Assembly: GCA_963716235.1 (NCBI GenBank)
Contig: CAVQTE010000030.1
Span: 205,005 to 269,004, forward strand
DNA from: Sva-07 sp963716235
GTDB taxonomy: Bacteria > Actinomycetota > Acidimicrobiia > Acidimicrobiales > Ilumatobacteraceae
DNA length: 64,000 bases
Direction: 5' to 3'
A program made the translations under genes and the position numbers. Positions 17,303 to 25,426 of this stretch are shown in pieces. Position 1 is the first letter of the stretch. Every line of letters begins with the position of its first letter. The notes under the pieces are model-generated. The model was not told where the DNA came from. It searched no databases and worked only from the letters and a program-made list of their open reading frames with translations.

Positions 17303-17333
17303 ATCAGTCGGCCGACTCAGTCGGCCGACTGAT
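17303..17333. promoter_or_regulatory. 31-bp perfect palindrome, probable operator (or terminator)
   Basis: Arms ATCAGTCGGCCGACT (17303-17317) and AGTCGGCCGACTGAT (17319-17333) are perfect reverse complements around one C. Each arm contains the 12-bp palindrome AGTCGGCCGACT, so the site is two tandem dyads 13 bp apart. It sits upstream of the acyl-CoA ligase promoter and 23 nt after the stop of the LLM gene. Dimeric regulators such as TetR or GntR types use sites like this, but a 3' hairpin for the LLM gene is also possible. Confidence 0.55.
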
Positions 17334-17356
17334 GCGGGAATGATCCGGGGGCCGGG

Positions 17357-18142
17357 TCAACCAGGCGGGCCCTGAAGCAGGCGATCGTAGGCGGCAGTCA
17401 CGGGGGAGTGCTCGGCCATGGCGTCCCACATCGACTCGATCCACCACGTGGCGCCGGCATCCGCGTACGCAGCGGGGGAGTGCTCCGACATCGTGCCTTC
17501 GATGATGATGTCGTAGCCGTCGGCAACCGAGTCGCGCAGGGCGGCGACCTCGTCGAGATGTGGTTGGCGGACCGTTCCGGCGTCGAGTACCTGCGGGATG
17601 ATCCCGTCCCAACGCATCGCCCGGGCGACCGACTTGTCGCGGCCCAGCGCAGCGACGCACCAGATCGGGACCCGCGGTTCCTGCACGACGTTGCCGATCG
17701 TGGGGAACTCGGTTGCGGCCACCTGATAGTGGTTGCCGTCGTAGGTGAACGGTTGGCCGCCCCACAGCCCGCACACGATGTCGAGGCACTCGTCCATCAG
17801 CTCCGCCCTCACGCGTCGGTCGCACTCCTCGCCGAACGTGTCGAACCCGGAGTCGATCGCACCCAACCCGACCGAGAGCGTGACCCTCCCGTTCGACAGA
17901 CGATCGACGGTGGCGACCTGGCTTGCCAGCTCCCACGGTCGCCGTCGTGACGGTGGGGTGAGCAGTGTGCCGAGCCGGATCTTCGAGGTGCGCACGGCGG
18001 CGAGCCCGAGCGAGATCCACGCGTCGACGCCCCACACCGGCTCCCACACGAACAACCCGTCCCAGCCCGCGCCCTCAGCCGCAGCAGCGAGATCACCGAC
18101 ATCGTCGGCGTCGCCCCAGGGGACCACGAAGCCGAACTTCAC
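17357..18142 (-). CDS. LLM-class flavin/F420-dependent oxidoreductase
   Basis: A 261-residue TIM-barrel protein of the luciferase-like monooxygenase superfamily. It opens with KFGFVVPWGDADDVGDLAAAAE, then WDGLFVWEPVWGVDAW, IRLGTLLTPPSRRRPW and RVTLSVGLGAIDSGFDTFG, all typical of the group that uses FMN or F420. The predicted size is short for the family (usual 280-340). GTG 18140-18142 was taken as start because TACGGT lies 7 nt upstream; an in-frame extension to 18358 has no such support. The reaction is unknown. It neighbours the ligase and HsaA-like genes, in keeping with catabolism of a complex lipid. Confidence 0.83.
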   Translation of the reverse strand: MKFGFVVPWGDADDVGDLAAAAEGAGWDGLFVWEPVWGVDAWISLGLAAVRTSKIRLGTLLTPPSRRRPWELASQVATVDRLSNGRVTLSVGLGAIDSGFDTFGEECDRRVRAELMDECLDIVCGLWGGQPFTYDGNHYQVAATEFPTIGNVVQEPRVPIWCVAALGRDKSVARAMRWDGIIPQVLDAGTVRQPHLDEVAALRDSVADGYDIIIEGTMSEHSPAAYADAGATWWIESMWDAMAEHSPVTAAYDRLLQGPPG

Positions 18143-18315
18143 ACCCCCGACCGTAGACCACCCGGCGAACTCGTGCTCGCCGAGTGCCCGCGCAGCGACG
18201 GTGCTCGGTTCACGGTCGAGTCCTTCGCCCGGTACCTGGTCCATGATCCGGTCCGTCACCTCTGGGACGTGAGACTCGCGCCAGTGTGATTCTGGCGACG
18301 CCGGGTCGACGCACG

Positions 18316-18321
18316 TACAGT
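18316..18321 (+). promoter_or_regulatory. Leaderless -10 box (TACAGT) for HsaA-like flavoenzyme
   Basis: TACAGT followed by 6 nt and the ATG at 18328. It selects this ATG over the in-frame ATT/ATG-type starts further upstream. Confidence 0.5.
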
Positions 18322-18327
18322 CGTGAC

Positions 18328-19464
18328 ATGGGGACTGCAACGATCGTCGAGGCGGCACGCGACCTCGCGGAGTTGGTCGAGGCGCATGCCGACGATGGTG
18401 AACGGCTCCGTCGATTGCCGCTCGCCACCGTCAAGGCCCTTGCCGACGCCGGACTGATGCGGATGTGTGTGCCCCGGGTCTACGGGGGGCCTGAAGTGGA
18501 TCCGGCAACGATGGTGGAGGCGATCGCCGCGGTCGCCCACGCCGACGGAGCGGCGGGCTGGTGCACGATGATCGCTTCGACGACGTCGTCGATGGCCTCG
18601 TTCCTGCCGGCCGACACGGCTCGCGAGATCTACGGTGACCCGACGTCGATCACCGGGGGCGTGTTCGCCCCGAACGGCAAGGGGGTGGCCACATCCGTCG
18701 ACGGGGTCGACGGGGTCGCCGTGACCGGCCGCTGGGCGTGGGGGAGCGGCACCCAACACTGCCGATGGGTCCTCGGCGGCACCCTGTGTGACGACGGCAC
18801 CTTCCGACTGTGCTGGTTCCCCCAGTCGGCTGTGTCGTTCCAGGACACGTGGCACACGACCGGTATGCGGGGGTCGGGGTCGCTCGACTACTCCGTGACC
18901 GACGGGTTCGTGCCGTTCGATCGAACGATGCAGCCGGGCGTGACCCGACCCGTCGTGACGACGCCGTTGTCGATGTTCCCGAACTTCACGTTGCTGGCCG
19001 CCGGGGTGTCGGCGGTGGGATTGGGCGTCGCTCGTCGTGCGCTCGACGAACTGGTCGACCTCGCCCAGGGCAAGAAGCCCCAGTACTCGTCGAAGACGCT
19101 CGCACAGAGTGGCTTCACACAGGTCGAGGTGTCGCGCGCCGAGGGCAAGCTGCGCGCGGCGCGGGCGTTTCTGCTCGATGAACTGGGGTCCGCGTGGGAA
19201 TCGGCGCTCGCCGGTCGTGACGTCTCGGTCGCCGCGCGTACGGGTATCCGCCTGGCGGCCACACATGCGGCGTCCGTGGGCGCCGAGGTGGCCGATGCGG
19301 CATTCACGCTGGCCGGTGGAACCGCTGTCTACGACACGAGCCCGCTCGGGCGCTGTCTGCGCGATGCGCACATCGTCACCCAGCACATCCAGACCGCTCC
19401 GAAGCTGAACGAGACGATCGGCAAGCTGCTGCTGGGCGTCGACGTCGACACCTCCATGTTCTGA
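18328..19464 (+). CDS. Acyl-CoA dehydrogenase-fold flavin monooxygenase (HsaA/PigM-like)
   Basis: A 378-residue protein of the acyl-CoA dehydrogenase C-terminal type 2 group. It has the LPLATVKALADAGLMRMCVPRVYGG lead segment, GAAGWCTMIASTTS, the GRWAWGSGTQHCRW strand and DTWHTTGMRGSGSLDY, features shared by two-component flavin-dependent hydroxylases such as HsaA and by dibenzothiophene desulfurisation enzymes. Such proteins use FMNH2 or FADH2 supplied by a partner reductase; no dedicated reductase is adjacent, though a nitroreductase follows. It lacks the GxQxxxxxxGE tail motif of true acyl-CoA dehydrogenases. The start is the leaderless ATG 18328. The substrate is unknown; the surrounding genes suggest lipid or steroid breakdown. 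Confidence 0.82.
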   Translation: MGTATIVEAARDLAELVEAHADDGERLRRLPLATVKALADAGLMRMCVPRVYGGPEVDPATMVEAIAAVAHADGAAGWCTMIASTTSSMASFLPADTAREIYGDPTSITGGVFAPNGKGVATSVDGVDGVAVTGRWAWGSGTQHCRWVLGGTLCDDGTFRLCWFPQSAVSFQDTWHTTGMRGSGSLDYSVTDGFVPFDRTMQPGVTRPVVTTPLSMFPNFTLLAAGVSAVGLGVARRALDELVDLAQGKKPQYSSKTLAQSGFTQVEVSRAEGKLRAARAFLLDELGSAWESALAGRDVSVAARTGIRLAATHAASVGAEVADAAFTLAGGTAVYDTSPLGRCLRDAHIVTQHIQTAPKLNETIGKLLLGVDVDTSMF

Positions 19465-19476
19465 CCCACCCGCCCC

Positions 19477-19544
19477 ACCCCAGACCGTTTGCGTTGCACT
19501 TCGGTGGGGACGGGCCAACGGAAATGCTACGCAAACAGTCCTGG
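19477..19544. repeat. Long imperfect palindrome, family B copy 1
   Basis: The arms are about 30 nt each, with outer CCCCAGAC/GTCCTGGGG and inner GTTTGCGT (19488-19495) matched by ACGCAAAC (19529-19536), around a short GC-rich loop. It lies between the stop of the HsaA-like gene and the promoter of the nitroreductase, so it could act as a 3' hairpin. A second element with the same GTTTGCGT...ACGCAAAC boundary is at 42792-42842. Confidence 0.65.
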
Positions 19545-19560
19545 GGTCGGGGCTCGGGAG

Positions 19561-19566
19561 TACGGT
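19561..19566 (+). promoter_or_regulatory. Leaderless -10 box (TACGGT) for nitroreductase gene
   Basis: TACGGT followed by 6 nt and ATG 19573, which fixes the start and excludes the in-frame upstream extension through the palindrome. Confidence 0.5.
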
Positions 19567-19572
19567 CGGCGG

Positions 19573-20238
19573 ATGGATGCAATCGAGGCGATCATGACCA
19601 CGCGGGCGATCCGTCGGTTCAGCGACGAGCCCGTCACCGACGACGAGATCGGCATCTGTCTGCGGGCCGCCCAGCAGGCGCCGAGCGGGGGCAACGTGCA
19701 ACCGCAGCAGTACGTGGTCGTGACGGACGCGGAACGCAAGGCCGAGGTTGCCCGCTGGTACCGACAGTCGTTCGACCGATACGAGAAATCGTTGCCCGAC
19801 GCCAGCGCATTCCGCGATGAGGACGCGGCCGAGTCGTGGCGCAAGACCCGAGCCGCCAGCCGTCATCTCGCCGATCACGTGCAGGAGGCACCGGCGATCG
19901 TCTTCTTCCTGCAACCGATCATTCCCTGGACGCCGTCCGACGACGAGGGTCCCATGGACATCGGACGGCTGGATGGGAGCGTGTATCCCGCGGTCCAGAA
20001 CTTCTGTGTGGCGGCACGGGCCCTCGGGATCGGCACGTCGCTCACCACGGTCATCAGGATCAACGCCGCCGAGACCCTCGCCGCACTCGGCGTGCCGGCC
20101 AACGACGACGGGTCGCCCCGCTACGAGATCGCCGCCTGCATCCCGATGGGCCGACCCGCCGGCAACTTCGGCATCGCGCCGCGTAAACCGGCGAGCGCGG
20201 TCACGCACTGGAACACCTTCGGCAACCGTCGCCGCTGA
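19573..20238 (+). CDS. Nitroreductase-family flavoprotein
   Basis: A 221-residue FMN-binding nitroreductase. Key features are TTRAIRRFSDEPVTDDEI (FMN phosphate-binding Arg residues), AAQQAPSGGNVQPQQYVVV, the mid-protein VYPAVQNFCVAARALGIGTSLTT and the final IPMGRPAGNFGI, all canonical for the NfsA/FRP-like fold. It works as an NAD(P)H-dependent reductase on nitro, quinone or flavin substrates; the sequence does not decide which. It could supply reduced flavin to the neighbouring HsaA-like enzyme, which is an inference from position. ATG 19573 is chosen by the TACGGT 6 nt upstream. Confidence 0.88.
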   Translation: MDAIEAIMTTRAIRRFSDEPVTDDEIGICLRAAQQAPSGGNVQPQQYVVVTDAERKAEVARWYRQSFDRYEKSLPDASAFRDEDAAESWRKTRAASRHLADHVQEAPAIVFFLQPIIPWTPSDDEGPMDIGRLDGSVYPAVQNFCVAARALGIGTSLTTVIRINAAETLAALGVPANDDGSPRYEIAACIPMGRPAGNFGIAPRKPASAVTHWNTFGNRRR

Positions 20239-20275
20239 CCCCACCAACCCACGACCGGTCTGCGACGATGACGAG

Positions 20276-21475
20276 ATGACCGCCACGGAATCCGATCGCC
20301 TCGTCGCCGACCTGCTCGACCCCGAGCTCTACCGGCGCAACCCTCACGACGTGTGGACCTGGATGCGGACGAACGAGCCGGTGTATCGCGACGATCGCAA
20401 CGGGCTGTGGGGAATCACACGGCACGCCGACGTGATGGACGTCGAGCGACGGTCCACCGTCTTCGTGTCGGGCCTCGGCTACCGGGCACTCTGGTCGCCG
20501 ACCGAGGTCAACATGATCGCGCAGGACGATCCGCGCCACCGCCAGCAACGGATGCTGGTGCAACCCATGTTGACGGGCAAGTCCGTGGGTGAGCGTCAGG
20601 CGGAGATTGCGGCGCTCGCGACCGAACTGATCGACGCCGCGGTCTCGAACGGCGACTCGATGGAGGTCGTCGGTGCACTGGCCGGCCAGCTTCCCGCCCG
20701 GCTCACTGCACGGCTGCTGGGCTTTCCCGAGCGGTACTGGCCCGAGCTCAAGTCGTGGTCCGAGCGCCTCATGCGCACCGACATGCGCGACCGTGACGGC
20801 CGGATCTTCACCGAGTTCATGGCAGCGAACATGGAGTTCGTCGCAGTGCTCGGTGAGGTCGCAGGCGACAAGTACGCCAACCCGACCGACGACCTCATCA
20901 GTACATGGGTGCACTCGACGATCGACGGCGAGCCGCTCTCGCCCGAGAACATCGTGCACGAGGTCGGCTTGTTCATCGCCGGTGGTGCGGAAACCACTCG
21001 AACGGCGATCGCTCACGGCCTTCGAGCATTCGTCGACCATCCCGACCAATGGGATGCACTGGCGAACGACCCCGCGCTCGTGCCCGCCGCGGTCGAAGAG
21101 GTGTTGCGCTGGGTGACGCCGCTGAACAACATGTTCAGGCGGGCGATCTCCGACGACGTGGTCGGCGGCCAGGAGATCCGCGCCGGTGATCGGCTCGTGT
21201 TGCTGTATCCGTCGGCGAACCGTGATGAAGCGGTCTTCGAGGATCCGTTCTCGTTCGACATACGGCGCGATCCGAACCCGCACGTTGCGTTCGGGTTCGG
21301 TACCCATCTGTGCGTTGGCACGCACGTCGCTCGTGCGACGCTCGCCGCCGTGTTCGGCCAGATGAGCCGGAGGGTGACCGACCTGCGGGTCCTCGACGAG
21401 CCCGACGTCGAGGCCAACATCTTCGCTCGCGCTGTCACGTCGTTCGGACTCGGTTGGTCACGGCGCGCCGATTGA
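20276..21475 (+). CDS. Cytochrome P450
   Basis: A 399-residue soluble bacterial P450. The I-helix oxygen-activation motif is FIAGGAETTRTAI, the K-helix ExxR is in VEEVLRWVTP, and the heme loop AFGFGTHLCVGTHVARATL contains the thiolate ligand Cys346. Length and N-terminus (no anchor) fit class I P450s that need ferredoxin and a reductase; none is in the window. Related actinobacterial enzymes hydroxylate terpenoids, steroids or fatty acids. The ATG at 20276 has GACGAT at 6 nt, a weaker -10-like hexamer. The long upstream in-frame extension overlaps the nitroreductase gene and is rejected. Confidence 0.93.
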   Translation: MTATESDRLVADLLDPELYRRNPHDVWTWMRTNEPVYRDDRNGLWGITRHADVMDVERRSTVFVSGLGYRALWSPTEVNMIAQDDPRHRQQRMLVQPMLTGKSVGERQAEIAALATELIDAAVSNGDSMEVVGALAGQLPARLTARLLGFPERYWPELKSWSERLMRTDMRDRDGRIFTEFMAANMEFVAVLGEVAGDKYANPTDDLISTWVHSTIDGEPLSPENIVHEVGLFIAGGAETTRTAIAHGLRAFVDHPDQWDALANDPALVPAAVEEVLRWVTPLNNMFRRAISDDVVGGQEIRAGDRLVLLYPSANRDEAVFEDPFSFDIRRDPNPHVAFGFGTHLCVGTHVARATLAAVFGQMSRRVTDLRVLDEPDVEANIFARAVTSFGLGWSRRAD

Positions 21476-21528
21476 CGACCTCGGTCGGATGGATCCGGCG
21501 TGACGACCGGTGGCTACGGTTCTGCGCC

Positions 21529-23115
21529 ATGGGGAACGACAACGTCATGGGGAACGACATCACCAGCATTGCCGGCATCCTGCGCGCGCACGGCACGGGT
21601 CGCGCCGACCACGTTGCACTCGTCCAAGACGCCCGCCGTCTCACCTGGGCTGATCTGCACGCTCGCTCGGCACAGGTCGCTCAGGGGCTCGCCGCCGTCG
21701 GCGTCGCGTCGCAGGATCGGGTCGCCTTCCTCGACAAGAACGGCATCGAACATTTCGAGGTGTTCTTCGGCGCGTCGCTCCTCAACGCGGTGTGCGTCGA
21801 CGTCAACTGGCGTCTCGCTGCCCCCGAGATCGAATACATCGTCAACGATGCGCAGGCCAAGGTGCTGGTCGTCGGGCCCGACTTCGTCAGCGTCCTCGAT
21901 GCCATCGCTGCGAACCTGACAACGGTGATGCGGATCCTGGTCATCGGTGGCCACGAGGGCTACGAGTCGTACGAGGACTGGGTGGCGTCGTTCCCGGCCG
22001 ACGATCCGGGAGCCGGATCGGACAGCGGCGACGTCGCGTTCCAGTTGTACTCGTCCGGCACGACAGGGCGTCCGAAGGGCGTCATGCTCAGCAACGACAA
22101 CTTCTTCAGCCTGCTCCCGCTGGCGAAGGAGATGTGGGAGCTGACGCACGATTCGGTGAACCTCATCGCGATGCCGCTGTTCCACATCGGTGGTGGCGGT
22201 TGGGCCGTGGCGGGGATGTACGAGGGGTGCACGTCGGTGATCTTCCGCGAGCTCGATCCGGCGGCGTTGATCCGCACGATCGAGGAGGAGCGCATCACCC
22301 ATGCCTTCCTGGTGCCGGCGGTGCTGCAGTTCATGCTCATGGTGCCCGGCGTGGCCGACGCCGACTACTCGAGCCTGCGGGTGCTCGTCTACGGCGCGTC
22401 ACCCATCAGCGAGGACGTGCTGGCTCGTTGCGTCGAGATGTTCGCCCCGTGCAAGTTCTGGCAGGCGTACGGGCTGACGGAGACGACCGGCGCAGTGGTG
22501 AACCTGCCGCCCGGCGATCATGATCCGAACGGCCCGAACCGTCACCGGCTCCGCTCGTGTGGCCTCCCCGGGCCGGGAGTGGAGCTGCGGATCGTCGGTG
22601 ACGATGACCGTGAGTGTGACGTCGGCGAGGTCGGCGAGATCTGGATCAGGTCACCGCAGGTGATGATCGGCTACTGGAACCAGCCGGAGGAGACCACCAA
22701 GTCGGTGACGCCGGACGGCTGGTTCAAGTCGGGCGACGCCGGCTACCTCGATGCCGATGGCTACCTCTACATCCACGACCGGGTGAAGGACATGATCGTG
22801 TCCGGTGGTGAGAACGTGTATCCCGCCGAGGTCGAGAACGTGCTCATGGGGCACCCGGACATCGCCGACGTGGCCGTGATCGGTGTGCCGCACGAGAAGT
22901 GGGGCGAGACCGCCAAGGCGATCGTCGTGAGGTCTCCCGACTCCGAGGTGACGGAGGCGGAGATCATCGCCTATGCCAAGCAACGCCTGGCCACGTTCAA
23001 GTGCCCGACATCGGTCGACTGGACCGACGTGTTGCCGCGCAACCCGAGCGGCAAAGTGCTCAAGAAGGACTTGCGCGAACCCTTCTGGGAGGGTCACGAC
23101 CGTAGGGTTGGCTGA
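21529..23115 (+). CDS. Acyl-CoA synthetase (AMP-forming)
   Basis: A 528-residue adenylate-forming ligase, the second in this neighbourhood. Core motifs are FQLYSSGTTGRPKGVMLS (ATP loop), QAYGLTETTGAVV (A5), GWFKSGDAGYLDADGYLYI (A7), IHDRVKDMIVSGGENVYPAEVE (A8 hinge) and NPSGKVLKKDLR with the catalytic Lys (A10). It activates a carboxylic acid to acyl-CoA, probably medium or long chain or an aromatic acid. The start at ATG 21529 has TACGGT 8 nt upstream; a second in-frame ATG (MGNDITS) is 18 bp later. It is 42 bp upstream of the carotenoid oxygenase gene, which has its own ribosome binding site, so the two may be co-transcribed. Confidence 0.9.
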   Translation: MGNDNVMGNDITSIAGILRAHGTGRADHVALVQDARRLTWADLHARSAQVAQGLAAVGVASQDRVAFLDKNGIEHFEVFFGASLLNAVCVDVNWRLAAPEIEYIVNDAQAKVLVVGPDFVSVLDAIAANLTTVMRILVIGGHEGYESYEDWVASFPADDPGAGSDSGDVAFQLYSSGTTGRPKGVMLSNDNFFSLLPLAKEMWELTHDSVNLIAMPLFHIGGGGWAVAGMYEGCTSVIFRELDPAALIRTIEEERITHAFLVPAVLQFMLMVPGVADADYSSLRVLVYGASPISEDVLARCVEMFAPCKFWQAYGLTETTGAVVNLPPGDHDPNGPNRHRLRSCGLPGPGVELRIVGDDDRECDVGEVGEIWIRSPQVMIGYWNQPEETTKSVTPDGWFKSGDAGYLDADGYLYIHDRVKDMIVSGGENVYPAEVENVLMGHPDIADVAVIGVPHEKWGETAKAIVVRSPDSEVTEAEIIAYAKQRLATFKCPTSVDWTDVLPRNPSGKVLKKDLREPFWEGHDRRVG

Positions 23116-23120
23116 CGACA

Positions 23121-23144
23121 ACAATGACAATGACAATGACAATG
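23121..23144 (+). repeat. Hexamer tandem repeat, (ACAATG)4
   Basis: Four perfect copies of ACAATG lie between the ligase stop and the CGGAGG ribosome binding site of the carotenoid oxygenase gene. The unit contains ATG, out of frame with the real start at 23158. Slippage would change leader length in steps of 6. Confidence 0.85.
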
Positions 23145-23157
23145 CGGAGGTTGACCG

Positions 23158-24546
23158 ATGACTGATCTCGACACGTGGCAGACGCCGTTCCTGCAAGGGC
23201 TCATGGCGCCGGTGACCGAAGAACGCGACGACGTCGACCTCGAGGTGGTCGGCGAGATCCCCGCCGGCCTGCAGGGCATGTTCGTGCGCACCGGGCCGAA
23301 CCAGCAGTTCGCTCCGCTGGGTGCATACCACCCGTTCGACGGCGACGGCATGTTGCATGCGGTGTACCTGGAGAACGGCACGGCCCGCTACCGCAACCGG
23401 TGGGTCGAGTCGAAGGGCCTGTTGGCCGAACGCGAGCGAGGCCACGCCCTGTACGGCGGCATGGGAACCTTCCATCTCACCGACGCCGCGGTCGCCGCCG
23501 AAGTGGGCATGATGAAGAACACGGCGAACACCGCCACGGTGCGCCATGCAGGCCACCTCTTCTCCATCCTCGAGTCCGGGCCGCCGACCGAGTTCGACCA
23601 CGACCTGAACACTCTCGGTGAATACGACTTCGACGGCCGTCTGCAGGGGCCGATGACCGCCCATCCCAAGGTCGATCCCGTCAGCGGTGAGATGTTGTTC
23701 TTCGGCTACAGCCCGATGGCGCCCTACCTCCGCTACAGCGAGGTCAACGCTGCCGGTGAGCTCGTCCACAGCACCGAGATCGACATCCCGGCGCCCGTCA
23801 TGATGCACGACTTCATGATCACCGAGAACTACGCGATCTTTCTCGACGCACCGTCGGTGTTCGATCTCGAGGCGATCATGACGGGTGGCGACCCCCTCAC
23901 TTGGAAGCCCGAGAACGGCACCCGGATCGGGATCATCCCGCGAGGTGGGTCCAACGCCGACGTCCGATGGTTCGAGGTCGACAATGGCTACGTCGTCCAC
24001 TTCTTCAATGCCTGGGAGTCCGGCAACACGATCGAGATCCGTGCGCCGCGAATGGAGGACATGCCGGGCGGATTCAGTTACAAGAACCCAGGGGCTGCCC
24101 GCGAGCCGATGCCGTGGCGCTGGGTGATCGATCTTGCGACCGGAAAGGTCACCGAGGGACAGACAGACGACCTCGCCGGCGAGTTCCCTCGCGTCAACGA
24201 ACACCTCACCGGCCGGCAGACCCGCTACGGCTACGCCTGCCCGCAGCGCACCTGGGACTTCGAGTTCGACTTCGAAGGGGTACTCAAGTACGACTTCGAA
24301 ACCGGAACGTCGCAGGGCCACTACTACGGTGACACCGAAGTCAGCGGTGAGCACGTGTTCGCCGCCGATCCGGCCGGTACCGCCGAGGACGATGGGTGGT
24401 TGATGAGCTTCGTCAGCGACAAAGCGACCGAGCAATCCGAACTCGTGATCCTCGACGCCCGCGATGTCACGGCCGAGCCGGTGGCTCGTATCAAGATGGC
24501 GGCCCGCGTGCCGATCGGATTTCACGCCAACTGGTTCGCCGACTGA
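23158..24546 (+). CDS. Carotenoid oxygenase-family dioxygenase
   Basis: A 462-residue seven-bladed beta-propeller non-heme iron enzyme (RPE65/CCD/lignostilbene dioxygenase family). The four iron-binding His are visible: H169 (MTAHPKVD), H217 (PVMMHDFMIT), H281 (VVHFFNAWE) and H456 (IGFHANWFAD). The N-terminal GMFVRTGPNQQF and YHPFDGDGMLHAVYL motifs are also classic. It cleaves a C=C bond of an apocarotenoid, stilbene or related substrate. It is preceded by CGGAGG 8 nt before the ATG and by the ACAATG repeats, so unlike many neighbours it is translated from a leadered message. It is convergent with the TauE gene. Confidence 0.93.
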   Translation: MTDLDTWQTPFLQGLMAPVTEERDDVDLEVVGEIPAGLQGMFVRTGPNQQFAPLGAYHPFDGDGMLHAVYLENGTARYRNRWVESKGLLAERERGHALYGGMGTFHLTDAAVAAEVGMMKNTANTATVRHAGHLFSILESGPPTEFDHDLNTLGEYDFDGRLQGPMTAHPKVDPVSGEMLFFGYSPMAPYLRYSEVNAAGELVHSTEIDIPAPVMMHDFMITENYAIFLDAPSVFDLEAIMTGGDPLTWKPENGTRIGIIPRGGSNADVRWFEVDNGYVVHFFNAWESGNTIEIRAPRMEDMPGGFSYKNPGAAREPMPWRWVIDLATGKVTEGQTDDLAGEFPRVNEHLTGRQTRYGYACPQRTWDFEFDFEGVLKYDFETGTSQGHYYGDTEVSGEHVFAADPAGTAEDDGWLMSFVSDKATEQSELVILDARDVTAEPVARIKMAARVPIGFHANWFAD

Positions 24547-24576
24547 CGTCGAACCACGGCCACCCGCTCCACCCCG

Positions 24577-25392
24577 TCAGGTGAGCGCGATGATCGATCG
24601 CGTCGCCGTGTAGCACGCGACCACCACGAGCAGGATCACGAACCACTTCTGCAGGAAGCTGGGGTCGCGAGTGCTGGCCAGATGGCTCCCGACCACGACG
24701 CCGATGAGGCTGGCGATGGTGAACGGCACGACGATGCCCCAGTCGACGGTTCCGCCCGGCAGCCGTGTGGCAAGCGCAACAGTCGAGTTGACGGCGATGA
24801 CGAGCAGTGACGTGCCGACGGCCTCGGGCATCGTGAAACCGAGGGCCAGCACGAGGGCAGGCACGATGACGAAGCCGCCACCGACGCCGAAGAACCCGGT
24901 GAGCAGGCCCACGAACGAGCCGGCGAGGATCACCTTGATCACGGTGATCGCGTCGATGTGCACCTCCGTCTGAGTTGTCGCCGTTTCGTCGGTGTTGGCG
25001 GCGGCGCCGGCCGAGCGGACGGGCGGAGGAGCGGATTGGAGGCGCCTCCACATGGCGTACGCGGCAACGAGCATCAGCCCGGAGAAGGCGAGCAGCAATG
25101 CGTCGGGGTCGGCGGATTCGTTCCAGCGTGACCCGAGGAGTGACCCACCGATTCCGGCAAGCCCGAAGATGGTGCCGGCCGCGAACCGGACCCGCCCGGC
25201 ACGCCAGTGGGGGATGAGCCCGATCAGTGCGGTGATGGTGACGAGTACCAGTGACGTCGTCGTGGCGGCCTTGGGGTCCTGTCCGGCGGCGTACACGAGG
25301 GCCGGAACCGCCAGGATCGATCCGCCGCCCCCGAGCGCCCCGAGCGACAGCCCGATCAGGAACCCGAGAGGTGACGCCAACAGTCCTCGCAC
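24577..25392 (-). CDS. TauE/SafE-family sulfite/anion exporter
   Basis: A 271-residue membrane protein with about eight hydrophobic helices in two related halves. The repeated GxLxGxxxxxGGGGSILAVPAL (N-half) and FFGVGGGFVIVPALVLALG (C-half) signatures are hallmarks of the TauE/SafE (DUF81) family, which exports sulfite, sulfoacetate or related anions. A polar, cytoplasmic linker with TDETATTQTEV separates the halves. It starts at GTG 25390-25392, which is 6 nt from a perfect TATAAT, so the mRNA should be leaderless. An ATACCC-N4-GGGTAT dyad overlaps this promoter and suggests control by a CsoR/CstR-type repressor that senses copper or reactive sulfur. No such regulator gene is in the window. 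Confidence 0.9.
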   Translation of the reverse strand: MRGLLASPLGFLIGLSLGALGGGGSILAVPALVYAAGQDPKAATTTSLVLVTITALIGLIPHWRAGRVRFAAGTIFGLAGIGGSLLGSRWNESADPDALLLAFSGLMLVAAYAMWRRLQSAPPPVRSAGAAANTDETATTQTEVHIDAITVIKVILAGSFVGLLTGFFGVGGGFVIVPALVLALGFTMPEAVGTSLLVIAVNSTVALATRLPGGTVDWGIVVPFTIASLIGVVVGSHLASTRDPSFLQKWFVILLVVVACYTATRSIIALT

Positions 25393-25398
25393 CCGCTG

Positions 25399-25404
25399 AT
25401 TATA
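25399..25404 (-). promoter_or_regulatory. Consensus leaderless -10 box (TATAAT) for TauE gene
   Basis: Perfect TATAAT on the minus strand with 6 nt to the GTG at 25392, so the first transcribed base should be the start codon. The adjoining dyad at 25402-25417 overlaps it. Confidence 0.7.
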
Positions 25405-25417
25405 CCCCTGTGGGTAT
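25402..25417. promoter_or_regulatory. CsoR/CstR-like operator ATACCC-N4-GGGTAT
   Basis: The 16-bp dyad ATACCCCTGTGGGTAT overlaps the -10 box of the TauE gene. CsoR-family repressors bind AT-flanked C-tract/G-tract dyads of this form, and CstR-type members control TauE exporters and sulfur detoxification in other bacteria. The match is by eye, and no regulator gene is linked here. Confidence 0.55.
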
Positions 25418-25426
25418 CTCTCCCTC

